Of a stretch of 64,000 nucleotides of DNA, positions 8,422-17,492 are shown piece after piece. Below the pieces are notes generated by a model that did not search any database, was not told the origin of the DNA, and saw only the letters and a list, made by a program, of their open reading frames with translations. Within the stretch, counting starts at the first letter, position 1. Every line of letters begins with the position of its first letter. This stretch comes from Nafulsella turpanensis ZLM-10. GTDB taxonomy: Bacteria; Bacteroidota; Bacteroidia; Cytophagales; Cyclobacteriaceae. Both the position numbers and the translations under genes were made by a program. Where the stretch lies: contig NZ_ANNU01000038.1 of NCBI RefSeq assembly GCF_000346615.1, positions 22,600 through 86,599 on the forward strand. The letters are read 5' to 3'.

Positions 8422-9895
8422 TTTCCCAAGGCTTTATTTAGCAGTCACAGCTGAGAATCCGGTTCGGCACTACACAGCTTCGCTCTCTCAGTCACACCCT
8501 TCAGCTGCAACCTAGCGTTTTATTGATTCTTTCCGGGCTATCGAAGAATAAAGCCTTTCCGCAAGACCCATTTTATTATTCCTGGCCATGCAGAAAAATT
8601 TGCCCTTCTCTGCTCTTCCGGATTTTATTTATATCGTTACAAGGCTGCAATTTAGATCTTAAATATTATTTATTCTCTTCCCTTCAACTGAATTTATTTT
8701 TATTTTTCCTCCATTTCATACACACTTTTTCCTTCTCCCCGCCCTCGCCCTTTTGCTGTGATTTTCCAATATCTGTTGTATCCTTCTTATAATTAAGCAC
8801 TTATAAGAACTATCCTAAGCAGGTAAAACGGGTAGCTTTTTGTAGCAGGCATCTTTAAAATCTGCAACAAGCTCTCCCTCTGCTGCTCTCTATCCCTCTT
8901 GAATAAAAAATAATTCAAGTTCGGCAACATAAAAAAGAAGCCGCTAGCCCACCATTTCCTGTTTTTACCAGTTGTAGCTATCTGTACTTCTTCAACCAAA
9001 TAAGCATCAGGACCTTACATGCAAAACCAAAATGGGTGGCACTTCTTTTTTGATTTTAAACCATCATCCTGCTGGATTCACTCAGTTCCATACCAGGCTA
9101 TGCTGGGGTACTGCTAATACATGTTTGGGTTAGGCAACAATTAAGAGGACAACCCTGATGAATAAGCTGGAAGAGTTTCTGGGAGCAGAGCACTTAAAAA
9201 TCTCCATGCATGAAGGAAGGGGACACCTTGTCGGGGCAAGCGGTTCCAGGCGGCCAGCCGCTGCGGTCAGGGCAAAAGTACAAAGAACGTAGAGAAGAAG
9301 CTTAAGGGGCTTTTAATACCTCCATAGTTCAGGAAAGGCTGACTTCCCACGAAAGCAACTTTTATGGAACAAAAACCACACATTATTCACCTCGTTTACT
9401 TTAAAAAAGTACGCCTCTCTCTTCCCGAATATAGCAGTTCTGGCGCCGAAGGCTTTCGGGGAGGGAGCATTCTTCCTCTTTAAAGGCAGATAATTTAATC
9501 CTTTTTCTTACGCCAATTTTAGTCGGCTTTATTTTTAGGATAATAAAGTCTTTATCTATTATTTAAATAATAAATGAGTCAAATTTAGTTATTTTTCCTA
9601 TCCTTTCCCTAGGGCTTTTTACTACGGCCTGCCAGCCTGTTTAGCCAACTCAGCGGGGAGTCCTGTCGGGGCTTCCATAGGTGTTTTTCTATAATGACGA
9701 AACAGGAAGCTGACCTTACCCAACACAGCAGGCGAAGCGGAGCCTGGAGGATGGTATAATTTCCATCCTGATCAGCTGCTGATTAATTTCAGCTGTTGAA
9801 ACCGTTAAAAACGGTCGTTTAAACCATTCATTTTCCGCGTAGCGGTAAAAAATGGATCAATCAGAAAAAATCTCATCTCCCAAACCACCTTATCT
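8422..9895. other. Gene-free region between divergent units
   Basis: No convincing gene lies in these ~1.47 kb; the few short open frames start at TTG or GTG and have no protein-like composition. It should hold the promoter of the minus-strand polysaccharide operon and that of the plus-strand T9SS gene at 9896. Visible structure: copy A of a dispersed repeat (9122-9290), a perfect 16-base palindrome TATTATTTAAATAATA at 9557-9572, a small inverted repeat (ACCGTT/AACGGT) at 9801-9815, and an imperfect hairpin with core CCGCGTAGCGG at 9824-9854. Confidence 0.6.
9122..9290 (+). repeat. Dispersed intergenic repeat, copy A (most diverged)
   Basis: Shares with copies B-D an ordered set of blocks: GGGTTA near the start, TGATGAA, then GAAGAGTTTC, then CTTAAAAATCTCCATG, and at the end CTGCGGTCAGGGCAAAAGTA followed by CAAAGAA. 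The central GGTTAAAAAACTCC block is degraded here. It has the same orientation as the other copies and no coding potential. Confidence 0.6.
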
Positions 9896-11032
9896 ATGAA
9901 AAAACATTTACGAACGTTCACCTCCTCCTTTTCGGGCAGGAACCGACAACCGCTTAACCGTAGTGGCCATCCCTTTCAAAGGCTGCTCCCCAAAGGGGCG
10001 GGGCTTTTCCTCTTACTATTCACCCTGCTGAATACAGGGGCACTGGCCTCCCACTTTAAGGGCGGGTATTTTACCTATACCTATCTCGGGAAAGGGACAT
10101 ATGAAGTTTTAATGACCGGCTACTGGCACAAAAGTGAGGTAGGCTCCATTGTACCGCGCTACCAGGGATACCCTGCCCTGGATGATTCGCCGGTTACGGT
10201 TTCCAAAACCCTGCTGAAGGATGGCGAAACAGTAGAACATGTACAAAAACAGGTGGTTACCTGGTCGAAGCCCGGCCTTTACACCATCTCCTGGAGAAGT
10301 TGCTGCCGCGGGGAAGGTGCAAACTTTAATGGTGGTATGATGGGACTGTACGGACTCATCAATTATAAGCCGGAGGCTCCCAGCTCATCGCCCCGCTTTA
10401 ATAATGAGCGGGCCCTCTCGTTCAATTCAAGACAGCGGATTAATTATGTGATGGAGCTGGAGGACCCTGATGGACATGAGCAGGAGTTTACCTTAGAGAC
10501 TCCCTTTGGCCTAAAAGGGGCTCCCTATCAGGAAATGCTGGCATCTGGTTTCCAGCTAAAAAAGGATGGCACTATCGTATGGACGCATCCCCGGGAGGGA
10601 AATTGGCTGGTCAACCTGAGAGTGCGTGAAAAAATAAACGGCCTGTATACCGGGGCCTATATCGACCGGGAAGTCATTATTGAGGTAAGTTCTCCCGGCA
10701 ATAAGCCTGATAAAAACAGCAGGAATTCCACTTTGGCGCCCGCCAGCCTGCTGGCAGCAGCCACTGAGGTGGAAACAGGCGTGAGCCTGTACCCAAACCC
10801 TGTTCAGAACGCAAGCCTCTTAAAAGTAGCCCTTGAGGAAGCCGACTGGGTAAAAATAGATATACTGAATGTATCGGGCCAGCTGGTGAAGGAGCTGTAT
10901 GCAGGAAAGCTGGAGGCAAAGCAGTCACTTGAGTTAAAAATTGATGCAAAAGAACTCGGGACGGATAAGCTTTATATTGGCCGGATTACCAGCAGCAAGG
11001 GGATTAAGACCTTTAAACTGCTGATACAGTAG
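9896..11032 (+). CDS. T9SS-exported surface protein with 'SHFKGG' N-terminal domain
   Basis: 378 residues. After a long basic N-region and a hydrophobic core (GLFLLLFTLLNTGALA) the mature protein starts ASHFKGGYFTYTYLG, a sequence start common to large secreted Bacteroidota proteins. There is a paired Cys in WRSCCRGEGANF. From ~295 to the end is a Por secretion tail: VSLYPNPVQN, then VKIDILNVSGQLV and IKTFKLLIQ. The type IX machinery would move it across the outer membrane and anchor or release it after tail removal. The signal peptide is unusually long if the ATG at 9896 is right; an internal start is not obvious. Function of the body is unknown. Confidence 0.85.
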   Translation: MKKHLRTFTSSFSGRNRQPLNRSGHPFQRLLPKGAGLFLLLFTLLNTGALASHFKGGYFTYTYLGKGTYEVLMTGYWHKSEVGSIVPRYQGYPALDDSPVTVSKTLLKDGETVEHVQKQVVTWSKPGLYTISWRSCCRGEGANFNGGMMGLYGLINYKPEAPSSSPRFNNERALSFNSRQRINYVMELEDPDGHEQEFTLETPFGLKGAPYQEMLASGFQLKKDGTIVWTHPREGNWLVNLRVREKINGLYTGAYIDREVIIEVSSPGNKPDKNSRNSTLAPASLLAAATEVETGVSLYPNPVQNASLLKVALEEADWVKIDILNVSGQLVKELYAGKLEAKQSLELKIDAKELGTDKLYIGRITSSKGIKTFKLLIQ

Positions 11033-11049
11033 CGGAAATAGTTTTACCT

Positions 11050-11098
11050 AACAACCATTCATGCGGAGGTCAGCCTACCGCATGAATGGTTGTTTTTC
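11050..11098 (+). terminator. Strong intrinsic terminator
   Basis: Seventeen-base perfect stem (AACAACCATTCATGCGG against its complement) with an 11-base loop and a following T-run, 17 bases after the stop of the first T9SS gene. It separates this transcript from the next T9SS gene at 11154. Confidence 0.92.
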
Positions 11099-11153
11099 TC
11101 CTCCACCCCTTCCGCTAAACCAGCCTTTCCACTGACGACTTCTCCTTAAGCAG

Positions 11154-12200
11154 ATGAAATTTAAAGCTCTTATACCGGCAGTAGCCCTATTCTGCTGCAT
11201 GACAAAGCAGGGATTCACCTCTACTTCTCCCTTTTTCATAAACACGACAGTTGCAGCAACAGAGTCGGCAGCCGGGCTAAAGGTATTGGGAGGTGAACCT
11301 TATTTTTATGTCGATAACGGGATGAGTCCCTTTGAAGCGGAAGTTGGACAGGAGCACCTGCAGAGTTATTATATAGAGGTGTTTAACCTGGCACCGACAG
11401 AATCCTTCACTATTCAGCTCACCGATCCCGCCGGGCCTTTCTCTATTTCTACCTCGAGTAGCTCCGATTTTGGCTCAAGTATAGAACTGAGCGCGACCAA
11501 TGATGGGGTAATTACACGCTATATATGGGTAAAGTACGTGCCGGAGACAGCAGGAGGCCATGTGGCCACCATTCAGCATTCCACCGCCAGTAGTGAACTG
11601 GAGGCCGTAAATGTGGAAGGTAATGCCACCTCTCTTCCGGTTAAATGGCATTCCTTTACCGCCCGAAAGACCGAAGGAGCTGTTCTGCTGGAGTGGGCTA
11701 CTGCTACAGAAACAAACAATTCGCATTTTGAAGTAGAATGGTCGGGAAACCCTTTAAACGGCTTTGAACAAACCGGCCGGGTAGAAAGCAAGGCACACAA
11801 TTCAGAGTGGCTTACCCGCTACAGCTATCAGCTTCCGCTGAAAGATCATACTGCCGGCACTCTTTACTTTCGGCTGAAGCAGGTAGACATTGACGGCAGA
11901 TTTGAATACAGCAAAATTGTTGCAGTGGAGCTGGCTGGTTTCGCAGGAGTCACCCTTACCCTTGCGCCCAATCCTGTAACAGATGCTACTTTTCTCCTTA
12001 TAAGCACCCCGGCAGAAGGCCCCCTTGAGGTACAAATACGGGATAGCAGCGGCACCCTGGTGTGGCAGCAGTTTTACCAGGTGTACAAAGGCTCCCAGCA
12101 AATAAAATTACCCTACTCCCGAATGCCTGCTGCCGGCCTGTACGTACTGCTCACTAATTTCAGGGGCGAAGTAAACCGCCAATGGTTTATCCGCTTATAA
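11154..12200 (+). CDS. T9SS type A sorting-domain protein
   Basis: 348 residues with a weak N-terminal signal segment (ALIPAVALFCCMTKQGFTS). The middle contains a beta-sandwich region (~35-160) and then the widespread Bacteroidota motif LPVKWHSFTARKTEGAVLLEW with ATETNNSHFEVEWS, which normally sits directly before Por tails. The tail itself is LTLAPNPVTDATFLL, VQIRDSSGTLVWQQ and AAGLYVLLT. Exported by the type IX system to the cell surface or medium. It follows another T9SS gene but a strong terminator lies between, so it has its own promoter. No catalytic motif is visible. Confidence 0.85.
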   Translation: MKFKALIPAVALFCCMTKQGFTSTSPFFINTTVAATESAAGLKVLGGEPYFYVDNGMSPFEAEVGQEHLQSYYIEVFNLAPTESFTIQLTDPAGPFSISTSSSSDFGSSIELSATNDGVITRYIWVKYVPETAGGHVATIQHSTASSELEAVNVEGNATSLPVKWHSFTARKTEGAVLLEWATATETNNSHFEVEWSGNPLNGFEQTGRVESKAHNSEWLTRYSYQLPLKDHTAGTLYFRLKQVDIDGRFEYSKIVAVELAGFAGVTLTLAPNPVTDATFLLISTPAEGPLEVQIRDSSGTLVWQQFYQVYKGSQQIKLPYSRMPAAGLYVLLTNFRGEVNRQWFIRL

Positions 12201-12305
12201 GTAGCCATTGCTGGACACGGAAACAAGTAGTTTCCTGCTGCTACGGCCAATATTTCTAAAACCAGCCGTTCTGCCAGATCCTTTTTTTTGCGACAATATA
12301 ATTAG

Positions 12306-12556
12306 CGTGAATTATGGGTTAAACCATTCTTTATACAGGAGAGTATTGCTGAAAAAGCGTGAAGAATTTCAGGGAATGGAACGGTTAAAAAACTCCATGT
12401 TTGAGCGAAGAGAGTTTTGGAGGTTTTCAGTGGAATGGACTCTAATTTAGTTTTTCCATCACAGGCTTGACCTTAGGACGGTCCGCCCCTGCGGAACTAT
12501 TGTCGGTCTCCGGGGGTAGCCCGCCGCTGCGCTCAAAAAAGTACAGAGAAGATGGA
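12306..12556 (+). repeat. Dispersed intergenic repeat, copy B (best preserved)
   Basis: Starts GTGAATTATGGGTTAAACC, continues through GTGAAGAATTTCAGGGAATG and CGGTTAAAAAACTCCATG to TTTGAGCGAAG, and ends GCCGCTGCGCTCA with AAGTACAGAGAAGATGG. It fills most of the 400-base gap between a plus-strand T9SS gene and a minus-strand aminotransferase gene. The blocks match copies A (9122), C (15120) and D (28792) in order and orientation. Confidence 0.75.
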
Positions 12557-12601
12557 GATACAGCCTCAGGTGCTTCTTTTTAATAAAAACACCCCTTACC
12601 T

Positions 12602-13741
12602 TCAGGAGGCAAAATACCCTTTCACTGCCTTTACCACCCGTGCTAAATCTTCCTTTGTTAAATTGGAACCCGAGGGCAAACACAGCCCTTTTTCAAAGAG
12701 GCATTCACTGCTGCCATCTCCGTAAAAGGGAGCAGTTGCGAACACCGGCTGCAGGTGCAGGGGCTTACAGAGCGGGCGTGCTTCAATATTTTCTTTTTCC
12801 AGGGCCAGACGAATCCTTTCCCTGTTAATGCCCTTTTCCTCTGCATCCTCAAGCAGAATGGCAGTGAGCCAGTGGTTGGAATAATAGTCAGCATGGGGTG
12901 CGATATGGAATTTGATTTCCGTCATGGCTGCAAAAGCTTCCTGATAGAAGAAAAAGTTTGCACGCCTTTGCACTATCCGCTCCGGCAGGATTTCCATTTG
13001 CCCGCGGCCAATCCCTGCACAGATGTTGCTCATCCGGTAGTTATAGCCGATATGCGAATGCTGGTAATGCGGAGCCGCATCACGAGCCTGGGTAGCCAGG
13101 AAACGGGCTTTCTTTATCCACTCCTCATTTGCTGATACCAGGGCGCCACCACCCGAAGTGGTAATAATTTTATTCCCGTTAAAGGAAAGAACACTCAGCG
13201 CTCCAAAGGTGCCCAGCGGCTGCCCTTTATAAGAAGAGCCCAAAGCTTCCGCCGCATCTTCCACCACCGGAATATCATAGCGGTCGGCAATTTCCATGAT
13301 CCTATCCATTTGGGCAGGCATACCGTAGAGATGAACGATCATAATGGCCTTTGGCTTCTTCCCCTTTGCGATGCGGTCCTGAACGGCTTCTTCCAGCAGC
13401 TCCGGCGACATATTCCAGGTACTGCTTTCACTATCCACGAATACGGGCGTGGCGCCCTGGTAAGCAATGGGATTGGCCGAAGCAGAGAAGGTCTTGGACT
13501 GGCAGATGACTTCATCCCCTGCCTGCACCCCCAGGAGGATCAATGCCAGGTGAAGGGCCGCAGTGCCGGAGCTGAGAGCTGCTACATGTACTCCTCTTCC
13601 CAGGAAAGCGGCAATATCCTGTTCAAAACCATCCACATTCGGCCCCAGGGGGGCAATCCAGTTGGTATCGAAGGCTTCTTTTATATAAGATAACTCCTCC
13701 CCTCCCATGTGGGGGGAAGAAATCCAGATTTTACGGTTCAT
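12602..13741 (-). CDS. DegT/DnrJ/EryC1/StrS sugar aminotransferase (PglE-like)
   Basis: 379 residues, full length for the family. The PLP-binding Lys is K191 in SFNGNKIITTSGGG, with VVEDAAEALGSSYKG upstream (the Asp that contacts the pyridine nitrogen) and ALSSGTAALHLAL binding the phosphate. These enzymes transfer an amino group from glutamate to a nucleotide-linked keto-sugar, here most likely UDP-4-keto-6-deoxy-GlcNAc as in PglE. Its start overlaps the next upstream gene (PglD-like acetyltransferase) by 11 bases, a good sign of joint operation. No 4,6-dehydratase is present in this window. The ATG at 13741 is the natural start. Confidence 0.92.
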   Translation of the reverse strand: MNRKIWISSPHMGGEELSYIKEAFDTNWIAPLGPNVDGFEQDIAAFLGRGVHVAALSSGTAALHLALILLGVQAGDEVICQSKTFSASANPIAYQGATPVFVDSESSTWNMSPELLEEAVQDRIAKGKKPKAIMIVHLYGMPAQMDRIMEIADRYDIPVVEDAAEALGSSYKGQPLGTFGALSVLSFNGNKIITTSGGGALVSANEEWIKKARFLATQARDAAPHYQHSHIGYNYRMSNICAGIGRGQMEILPERIVQRRANFFFYQEAFAAMTEIKFHIAPHADYYSNHWLTAILLEDAEEKGINRERIRLALEKENIEARPLCKPLHLQPVFATAPFYGDGSSECLFEKGLCLPSGSNLTKEDLARVVKAVKGYFAS

Positions 13742-14360
13742 TTGTTGGCTGTTTTATAATCCTGGCCGGGTTCCCCACGGCAGTCACCCTATCCGGAATA
13801 TCCCGGATGACGACCGCCCCTGCTCCTATTGTGCACCAGCGTCCTATTTTCACCCCCGGGATTACCAAAGCCCCCGCTCCTACATAAGCACCCTCCCCAA
13901 CCTGCACGTTGCCGGATAATACCGCCCCGGGAGAAATATGCACAAAATTATCAATAAAGCAGTCATGGTCTACAGAAGCCCCGGTATTAATAATTACATG
14001 CGACCCAATATGAGCCGCTGCCTGGATAATGGCTCCCTGCATCACCACGGTTCCTTCTCCGATGCGGGCGGAAGGAGAAATAAGGGCGCTTGTATGCACA
14101 GCACTGCCAAAGGAGAACTGTAATTTCCCTGCAATCCGGGCACGCACCCGGTTATTCCCGATACTGACAAGCAGCGGAGCATCCAGTTCCTGTCCGCTAA
14201 ACTTCCCCAGCACTTTAATGCCATTGAGCGTCTCCAGCGCCGGATTATCATCGAAAATCCCCGACACCCTTATACCTGCACTTTGCAGTACATCAATAAT
14301 TACTTTGGCATGGCCGCTGGCGCCGTAGAGGTACATGCTTTGTCCTGAGTCTTGAGTCAT
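13731..14360 (-). CDS. NeuD/PglD-family sugar O/N-acetyltransferase
   Basis: 209 residues. The N-terminal Rossmann-like half starts MYLYGASGHAKVIIDVLQSAG, the sugar-nucleotide binding signature of the NeuD/PglD family; DDNPALETLNGIKVLG follows. The C-terminal half is a left-handed beta-helix (GEGTVVMQGAIIQAAAHIG, GASVDHDCFIDNFVHISPGA), with the catalytic His in VDHDC. PglD acetylates the 4-amino group that a PglE aminotransferase makes, matching the overlapping gene downstream. Starts at ATG 14360; a second in-frame ATG at 14336 would give a start nearer to the family average. Confidence 0.92.
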   Translation of the reverse strand: MTQDSGQSMYLYGASGHAKVIIDVLQSAGIRVSGIFDDNPALETLNGIKVLGKFSGQELDAPLLVSIGNNRVRARIAGKLQFSFGSAVHTSALISPSARIGEGTVVMQGAIIQAAAHIGSHVIINTGASVDHDCFIDNFVHISPGAVLSGNVQVGEGAYVGAGALVIPGVKIGRWCTIGAGAVVIRDIPDRVTAVGNPARIIKQPTNEP

Positions 14361-14497
14361 TAGCCTAGAGCCTCGTATCCTGAGAATTTCTTTTCCCTTG
14401 TAGTGGGAATTATATAAAAAATGTATTACTGCAATAAAAATTTCAACTCATTTTTATGTTTCCACACTTGTCCCGCTGCCCCTAAACTTCGGCATGA

Positions 14498-15058
14498 TCA
14501 CCACGCCTTCCTACAGGATACTTTCAGCATGGTCAGGAAGATAATTTTCAGGTCCAGGAGAAAGGAAACATTCTCCACATACCAGATATCATAACAGAGC
14601 TTTTCTTCCCAGCTAATGGTGTTTCGTCCGTTTACCTGAGCCCAGCCGGTAATGCCCGGGCGTACCTCATGCCTCCGCTGCTGCTCCATATTGTACAGTG
14701 GGAGGTATTCGACCAACAGAGGGCGGGGACCCACAAGGCTCATATCACCTTTCACTACATTCAGCAGCTGGGGGATTTCGTCCAGCGAATTTTTACGAAA
14801 AAAGCGACCAATGGTGGTCAGCCTTTCTTCATCGGGCAGCAGACTACCTTCACCATCCTTCCTGTCGTGCATGGTCTTAAATTTAATAATGCGGAAAATA
14901 CGGCCTCTCTTACCCGGGCGCTCCTGTAAGAAGAATGGGCTTCCGTTATTGGTTACCGTAAGCCCCAGCACGAGCAGCAAAAATACCGGCGATAATAAAA
15001 CGAGCGCCAGCAAGGCAAGGGAAAAGTCAATTAACCGCTTCAGGAGCCGTAGATACAT
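14498..15058 (-). CDS. PglC-like initiating sugar-phosphate transferase, C-terminus probably frameshifted
   Basis: 186 residues of the monotopic bacterial sugar transferase family. The re-entrant membrane helix is [26 protein letters not shown], then [14 protein letters not shown] and [14 protein letters not shown] give the catalytic Asp-Glu region, and [14 protein letters not shown] ends the conserved core. It transfers a sugar phosphate to undecaprenyl phosphate to start a glycan. The protein ends abruptly at KVSCRKAW. In another frame the next codons read [18 protein letters not shown], which resembles the C-terminal tail of PglC homologues (EG...MP.F.GS), so one base seems to be missing near 14510-14516. 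It may still be active because the core is intact. Confidence 0.88.
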   Translation of the reverse strand: MYLRLLKRLIDFSLALLALVLLSPVFLLLVLGLTVTNNGSPFFLQERPGKRGRIFRIIKFKTMHDRKDGEGSLLPDEERLTTIGRFFRKNSLDEIPQLLNVVKGDMSLVGPRPLLVEYLPLYNMEQQRRHEVRPGITGWAQVNGRNTISWEEKLCYDIWYVENVSFLLDLKIIFLTMLKVSCRKAW

Positions 15059-15119
15059 AAGAAGACAAACTAATATTCCCTAATTTAAAACTTAATGTGC
15101 AAAGTTCATTATAATGATA

Positions 15120-15285
15120 ACGTGAATGGTGGATTAAAATATTGCTACTGGTGGAGGCCCCTGATAAGAAAGTGTGAAAAATTTTAGGTATTGGAGCGGT
15201 TAAAAAACTCCACCTTTGAGAGAGGACACCTAGCCGAGACACCTTGCAGGGAACGACTGGTCGGGGCATCCGGCAAGCCAGGATT
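15120..15285 (+). repeat. Dispersed intergenic repeat, copy C
   Basis: Contains CGTGAATGGTGGATTAAA, then AAGTGTGAAAAATTTTAGG, TGGAGCGGTTAAAAAACTCC, TTTGAG and a degenerate GC-rich 3' part with CACCTAGCCGAGACACC and TCGGGGCATCCGG. Lies in the 262-base gap upstream of the PglC-like gene. The 3' AAAGTACAGAGAA block of copies A, B and D is missing, so the copy is truncated. Confidence 0.65.
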
Positions 15286-15320
15286 AATCGCCAAACCACT
15301 ACCTTACGACATTTTCAGAA

Positions 15321-16565
15321 TTAGCTTTTCTTCTTCAGCACCTCCATGAACTCCTGGAGGGCCTTCTTAAACAGCTCTACTTCTTCCCTGGTATTGTAAG
15401 GGGCAAGCCCGATGCGAATCCAGCCTCCACCGGGGTTTACGCCCAACTTCTCCGCCATGGTGGAAGCATAGAAGTGGCCGTCGGCAATACACATCCGGTA
15501 GTTTTCTGCAAACCAGCGGCAGGCCTCCCGGGAATTTACCCCTTCTATGGTAAAAGCAAAAGTGGGTGTTTTCCTGACGCCTGCCGGTGCCCGGTACAGG
15601 TGGAGTCCAGGCAAACCTTCCAGAAAATGCTCCAGTTCCTGAGCCAGCTCCTGCTCCCAGGTATCAATGGCATGCATGCCGGATTGAAGTCGCTCCCTTC
15701 GGCTCGCCCCCTCTCCCAAACCTTCGATGAAAGAAATGGCTCCCAACAGGCCTGCAACAGCCTCGTGATTCTGAGTGCCGGTTTCCAGCTTATCGGGAAT
15801 TTGCTGCGGGGCCGGCTGTAATTTATACACCGGCAGCTTTTCAAACAGTTCAGCAGAAAGCACTGCAATGCCAAGATGCGGCCCGAAAAACTTATAGGCG
15901 GAACAAAAGAGAATATCACAACCGAGTTCTTTAAAGTCGAGACTCAGGTGAGGAGCTGCATGTACGGCATCGGTAATGGTGACGGCATTTACTGCCTTCG
16001 CCCTGGCAATGATTTTCTCCGCATCCGTAACCGTGCCGGTAACATTAGAAGAGAGCCCTACCGCTACCAGCTTTGTCTTCTCCGTTATCAACTCATCCAG
16101 GTGGTCCTGCTCAAGGGTATAGGTCTCAGGGTTCAGCTTAATAAATTTCACCTTCGCACCACGGTCCTTCGCCAAGGTCAGCCAGGGGTCTACATTTGCC
16201 CGATGGTCCTGCTCCGTTACCACCACCTCATCCCCTTCTGTTATGAAGTGAGCAAGACTGCGGGCAATGGAAAAAGCCAGGCTGGTCATGTTCTGCCCGA
16301 AGGCTACTTCGGAAGGATGGCAGTTCAGAAAATCTGCAACGGCCATCCTTCCCTCATCCAGTAGTTTGTCGGTACGAATACTACTTGGAAAGGTGCCATG
16401 CAGATTGGCCATGCCTGCTGTGATATAGGTCAGCATGCCATTCACGCACTTTTGCACCATCTGAGTGCCACCGGGGCCATCGAAAAATATCAGCGGCTCT
16501 TCTGTGCCATTGTTTTGCAGGGCAGGAAACTGGGCGCGTATCTTTTGTATGGGAAAATGATTCAT
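15321..16565 (-). CDS. Class V aminotransferase, cysteine desulfurase-like (VC1184/TIGR01976 type)
   Basis: 414 residues. PLP is held by K225 in CSAYKFFGPH, with TITDAVHAAPHLSLDF upstream. The start FPALQNNGTEEPLIFFDGPGGTQM is specific for the cysteine desulfurase-like branch typified by VC1184, which differs from IscS/SufS. It lacks the Cys loop SSGSACSS that true desulfurases have; the corresponding C-terminal region reads MCIADGHFYASTMAEKLG. The substrate is therefore unknown. A single-gene transcript, flanked by repeat C downstream and a ~190-base gap upstream. Starts at ATG 16565. Confidence 0.88.
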   Translation of the reverse strand: MNHFPIQKIRAQFPALQNNGTEEPLIFFDGPGGTQMVQKCVNGMLTYITAGMANLHGTFPSSIRTDKLLDEGRMAVADFLNCHPSEVAFGQNMTSLAFSIARSLAHFITEGDEVVVTEQDHRANVDPWLTLAKDRGAKVKFIKLNPETYTLEQDHLDELITEKTKLVAVGLSSNVTGTVTDAEKIIARAKAVNAVTITDAVHAAPHLSLDFKELGCDILFCSAYKFFGPHLGIAVLSAELFEKLPVYKLQPAPQQIPDKLETGTQNHEAVAGLLGAISFIEGLGEGASRRERLQSGMHAIDTWEQELAQELEHFLEGLPGLHLYRAPAGVRKTPTFAFTIEGVNSREACRWFAENYRMCIADGHFYASTMAEKLGVNPGGGWIRIGLAPYNTREEVELFKKALQEFMEVLKKKS

Positions 16566-16757
16566 TTTAGCTCAATTAAATATTTTTGTTTTCATTAGCC
16601 GAGTGATAGATACCGACCGCTAATGGAAGATGACCCTGAAGAAAAGGAGGTAAGCATTTCAGGGAACAGAGCTCCCTCATCAAAATCCAGTCCCTTTTCA
16701 GGTAAGCCTGCTCTGCCATAGTCCATTGAAATACATTAAGCAGGCAGGCCGTTATTT

Positions 16758-17492
16758 TTAGTACCATTCCCTTAAACGTACTTCAATATTGGGATTTTGC
16801 GACTCAACCTTCTGCTTAAAGGCTTCCACATCGCTTCCTTTATAATGATAAGGATAAATAACTTCTGGTGCAAAAGCCAGCACACCTTCCGCTGCCTGTT
16901 GAATATCCATGGTATAAGGCAGGTTCATCGGCACGAAAGCGACATCAATATCTTTCAGCGCCCGCATTTCCGGAATAGCTTCTGTATCGCCGGAGATATA
17001 TACTCTGGTACCATCAAAACTGAGCACATAGCCGTTACCCCTGCCCTTCGGGTGCCTGGAGTCAGAAGTTTCCGGAAGATTATACATGGGGATGGCTTCA
17101 ATTTGAATGCCTTCCCAGCTGGTCTGTTCGCCATTGGCTAAAACTTCCGGTTCAGGAATACTCAACTCCATCTCCCCCAACTTTTCCTTTACTGCTGCAG
17201 GCACAATAAAATCAGCCTTTTCTAAACTGAGCGCCTTCAGCGTTTCTTCATGCAGGTGGTCGCCATGAATATCGGTAATCAGCACCAGGTCCGGTTCCTT
17301 TACTTCCTGGTAGCTCTTCCCTCCCCCATAGGGATCTACATAAATAGTCTTCCCCTGGTACTCCAACACGAGGGAACCATGCTGGATAGGGGTAATTATC
17401 AGCTCTCCCTGCCCGGTCTGGATGGTATCGGGCTGGGCATGCACTGGAAAGTGAAGCAGGAGAAGAATTGGGAGGATGAAAAACTTGTTCAT
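16758..17492 (-). CDS. Exported MBL-fold metallo-hydrolase (UlaG-like)
   Basis: 244 residues with a signal peptide (MNKFFILPILLLLHFPVHAQ), so the enzyme acts in the periplasm or beyond. The start is the ATG at 17492; the frame extends two codons further to a TTG. Metal-binding motifs: VLITDIHGDHLH (the first His of the usual HxHxDH is Asp), YISGDTEAIPEM and IYPYHYKG. The sequence GSLVLEYQGKTIYVDPYGGG is the N-terminal beta-strand pair seen in UlaG-like lactonases. The substrate cannot be inferred. It lies ~190 bases upstream of the aminotransferase on the same strand. Confidence 0.85.
   Translation of the reverse strand: MNKFFILPILLLLHFPVHAQPDTIQTGQGELIITPIQHGSLVLEYQGKTIYVDPYGGGKSYQEVKEPDLVLITDIHGDHLHEETLKALSLEKADFIVPAAVKEKLGEMELSIPEPEVLANGEQTSWEGIQIEAIPMYNLPETSDSRHPKGRGNGYVLSFDGTRVYISGDTEAIPEMRALKDIDVAFVPMNLPYTMDIQQAAEGVLAFAPEVIYPYHYKGSDVEAFKQKVESQNPNIEVRLREWY

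Noticed and set aside
8793..8999. 68-codon minus-strand open frame upstream of the UpxY gene
   Set aside because: Begins with TTG, and the residues are those of A+T-rich noise; no recognisable motif.
12208..12450. 80-codon open frame after the second small T9SS gene
   Set aside because: It runs into copy B of the dispersed repeat and carries repeat-derived residues, so it is not a gene.
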